From assembly GCF_003987135.1 (NCBI RefSeq), contig NZ_PIPJ01000011.1, positions 1 to 64,000 on the forward strand: a DNA stretch of 64,000 nt. The letters are read 5' to 3'. The translations under genes and the position numbers were made by a program. Origin of the DNA: Aliidiomarina iranensis. Lineage in GTDB: Bacteria > Pseudomonadota > Gammaproteobacteria > Enterobacterales > Alteromonadaceae. The notes under the pieces are model-generated. The model was not told where the DNA came from, made no database searches, and saw nothing but the letters and a program-made list of their open reading frames with translations. This document shows positions 63,481-64,000 of this stretch, piece by piece. Each line of letters opens with the position of its first letter. The first letter of the stretch is position 1.

Positions 63481-63993
63481 TCATTCATCATCAGTATTAT
63501 GTAAAACTCGCCTTCCGTGGAAATTCCACTTAATTCTCATGTTTAAGCTGGTTATTTTTTCAGTTTTAAATTTATCGACCTTCGCACAACGAACTACCAC
63601 ACCGGACGTTTGTAATGGTACAACCCGTCCCGTCTGTTCAAGGCATTGAGCTATCAAATTCCCATCATCCGTGTAACTTTCAAACTCGATGTATACCCCA
63701 GTCCAAATGTCATTACCTAGGTTAGTTACAACACCAGAAACTTCGATCTCTTCACCTAAGTCTTTAAAACTTTGTATGCTAAAAAACAAATCATTCTTAG
63801 GATCGAAATATCGATCAGGAACATTGTTCATAAAAAGCTCACTTGAATCTATTGTAAGCTCATTCTGTAAATCAGAAGAATACTGATGAAGCTCTGCCAC
63901 GTATTCTTTTCGCTCATTTTTTACCAACCAGTAGTGAATCTCTGAAGCTATAGAAAATCCCAGCCCAATTAGAAAGCCTATACCAATATACAT
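63481..63993 (-). CDS. membrane-anchored protein with FxLYD-like domain, cassette gene
   Basis: 170 aa as seen; the start at 63993 is only 7 nt from the window edge, so a longer form cannot be excluded. One N-terminal helix (about 3-22) anchors a soluble part. Residues about 80-140 (EEIEVSGVVTNLGNDIWTG, then YIEFESYTDDGN) look like an FxLYD domain, an immunoglobulin-like fold common in exported bacterial proteins. One Cys pair (QCLEQ, VRCAK) may form a disulfide. It sits at the upstream edge of the visible array. Function unknown. Confidence 0.62.
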   Translation of the reverse strand: MYIGIGFLIGLGFSIASEIHYWLVKNERKEYVAELHQYSSDLQNELTIDSSELFMNNVPDRYFDPKNDLFFSIQSFKDLGEEIEVSGVVTNLGNDIWTGVYIEFESYTDDGNLIAQCLEQTGRVVPLQTSGVVVRCAKVDKFKTEKITSLNMRIKWNFHGRRVLHNTDDE

Positions 63994-64000
63994 ACCTATT

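Noticed and set aside
1-64000. tRNA, rRNA, CRISPR or insertion-sequence features
   Set aside because: No T-loop/acceptor patterns, regularly spaced direct repeats, transposase frames or terminal inverted repeats were seen. A tRNAscan and ISfinder run would settle this.

Overview
The window is chromosomal DNA from a gammaproteobacterium, most likely a marine member of the Alteromonadales close to Idiomarina/Aliidiomarina. This is inferred from gene content: an sdhCDAB-sucABCD block divergent from an E. coli-numbered gltA, a SucB with two lipoyl domains, an OsmC-YcaO fusion, Rnk, SbcCD and a MetJ-type operator. No similarity search was run, so the genus is a guess. Coding density is high. I saw no rRNA, tRNA, insertion sequence or CRISPR array.

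Layout. 0-5.3 kb: a small exported protein, glnS, and a four-gene 5-oxoprolinase operon (membrane protein-pxpA-pxpB-pxpC). 5.3-12.9 kb: ompW, an alpha/beta hydrolase, a PhzF-like enzyme, and a cluster of SDR, histidine phosphatase, APH-like kinase and acyl-CoA dehydrogenase with a divergent LysR gene. The kinase-dehydrogenase pair resembles the levulinate/4-hydroxyacid module. 12.9-25.6 kb: a Sel1-repeat protein, then the TCA block (sucDCBA, sdhBADC on the minus strand; gltA on plus). 25.7-28.1 kb: convergent metA and metY, with a five-box MetJ-like operator over the metY promoter. 28.3-36.8 kb: an RND exporter with one adaptor and two inner-membrane pumps, then an EamA transporter. 36.9-44 kb: rhlE, rnk, a lipoprotein, and sbcC/sbcD.

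44-60.9 kb: mixed small units. They include a metallophosphoesterase; an OsmC-YcaO gene with an uncharacterised 613-aa membrane protein downstream; a membrane protein/XRE pair with two phased operators; a PadR/HAAS pair with stacked inverted repeats; a PnuC-like transporter; a Kelch lipoprotein; a Ca/Na antiporter; a YqaA-like protein; an amidohydrolase; and uncharacterised lipoproteins and membrane proteins.

60.9-64 kb: the part most unlike the rest. Short unrelated minus-strand genes (GNAT, GFA-family, small membrane or exported proteins) are separated by three well-formed attC-like sites plus diverged ones. Two of the three good sites begin at or over the stop codon of the preceding gene. 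This is the distal end of an integron cassette array. Cassette orientation puts any integrase and attI beyond position 64000; without them it would be an integrase-less attC cluster (CALIN).
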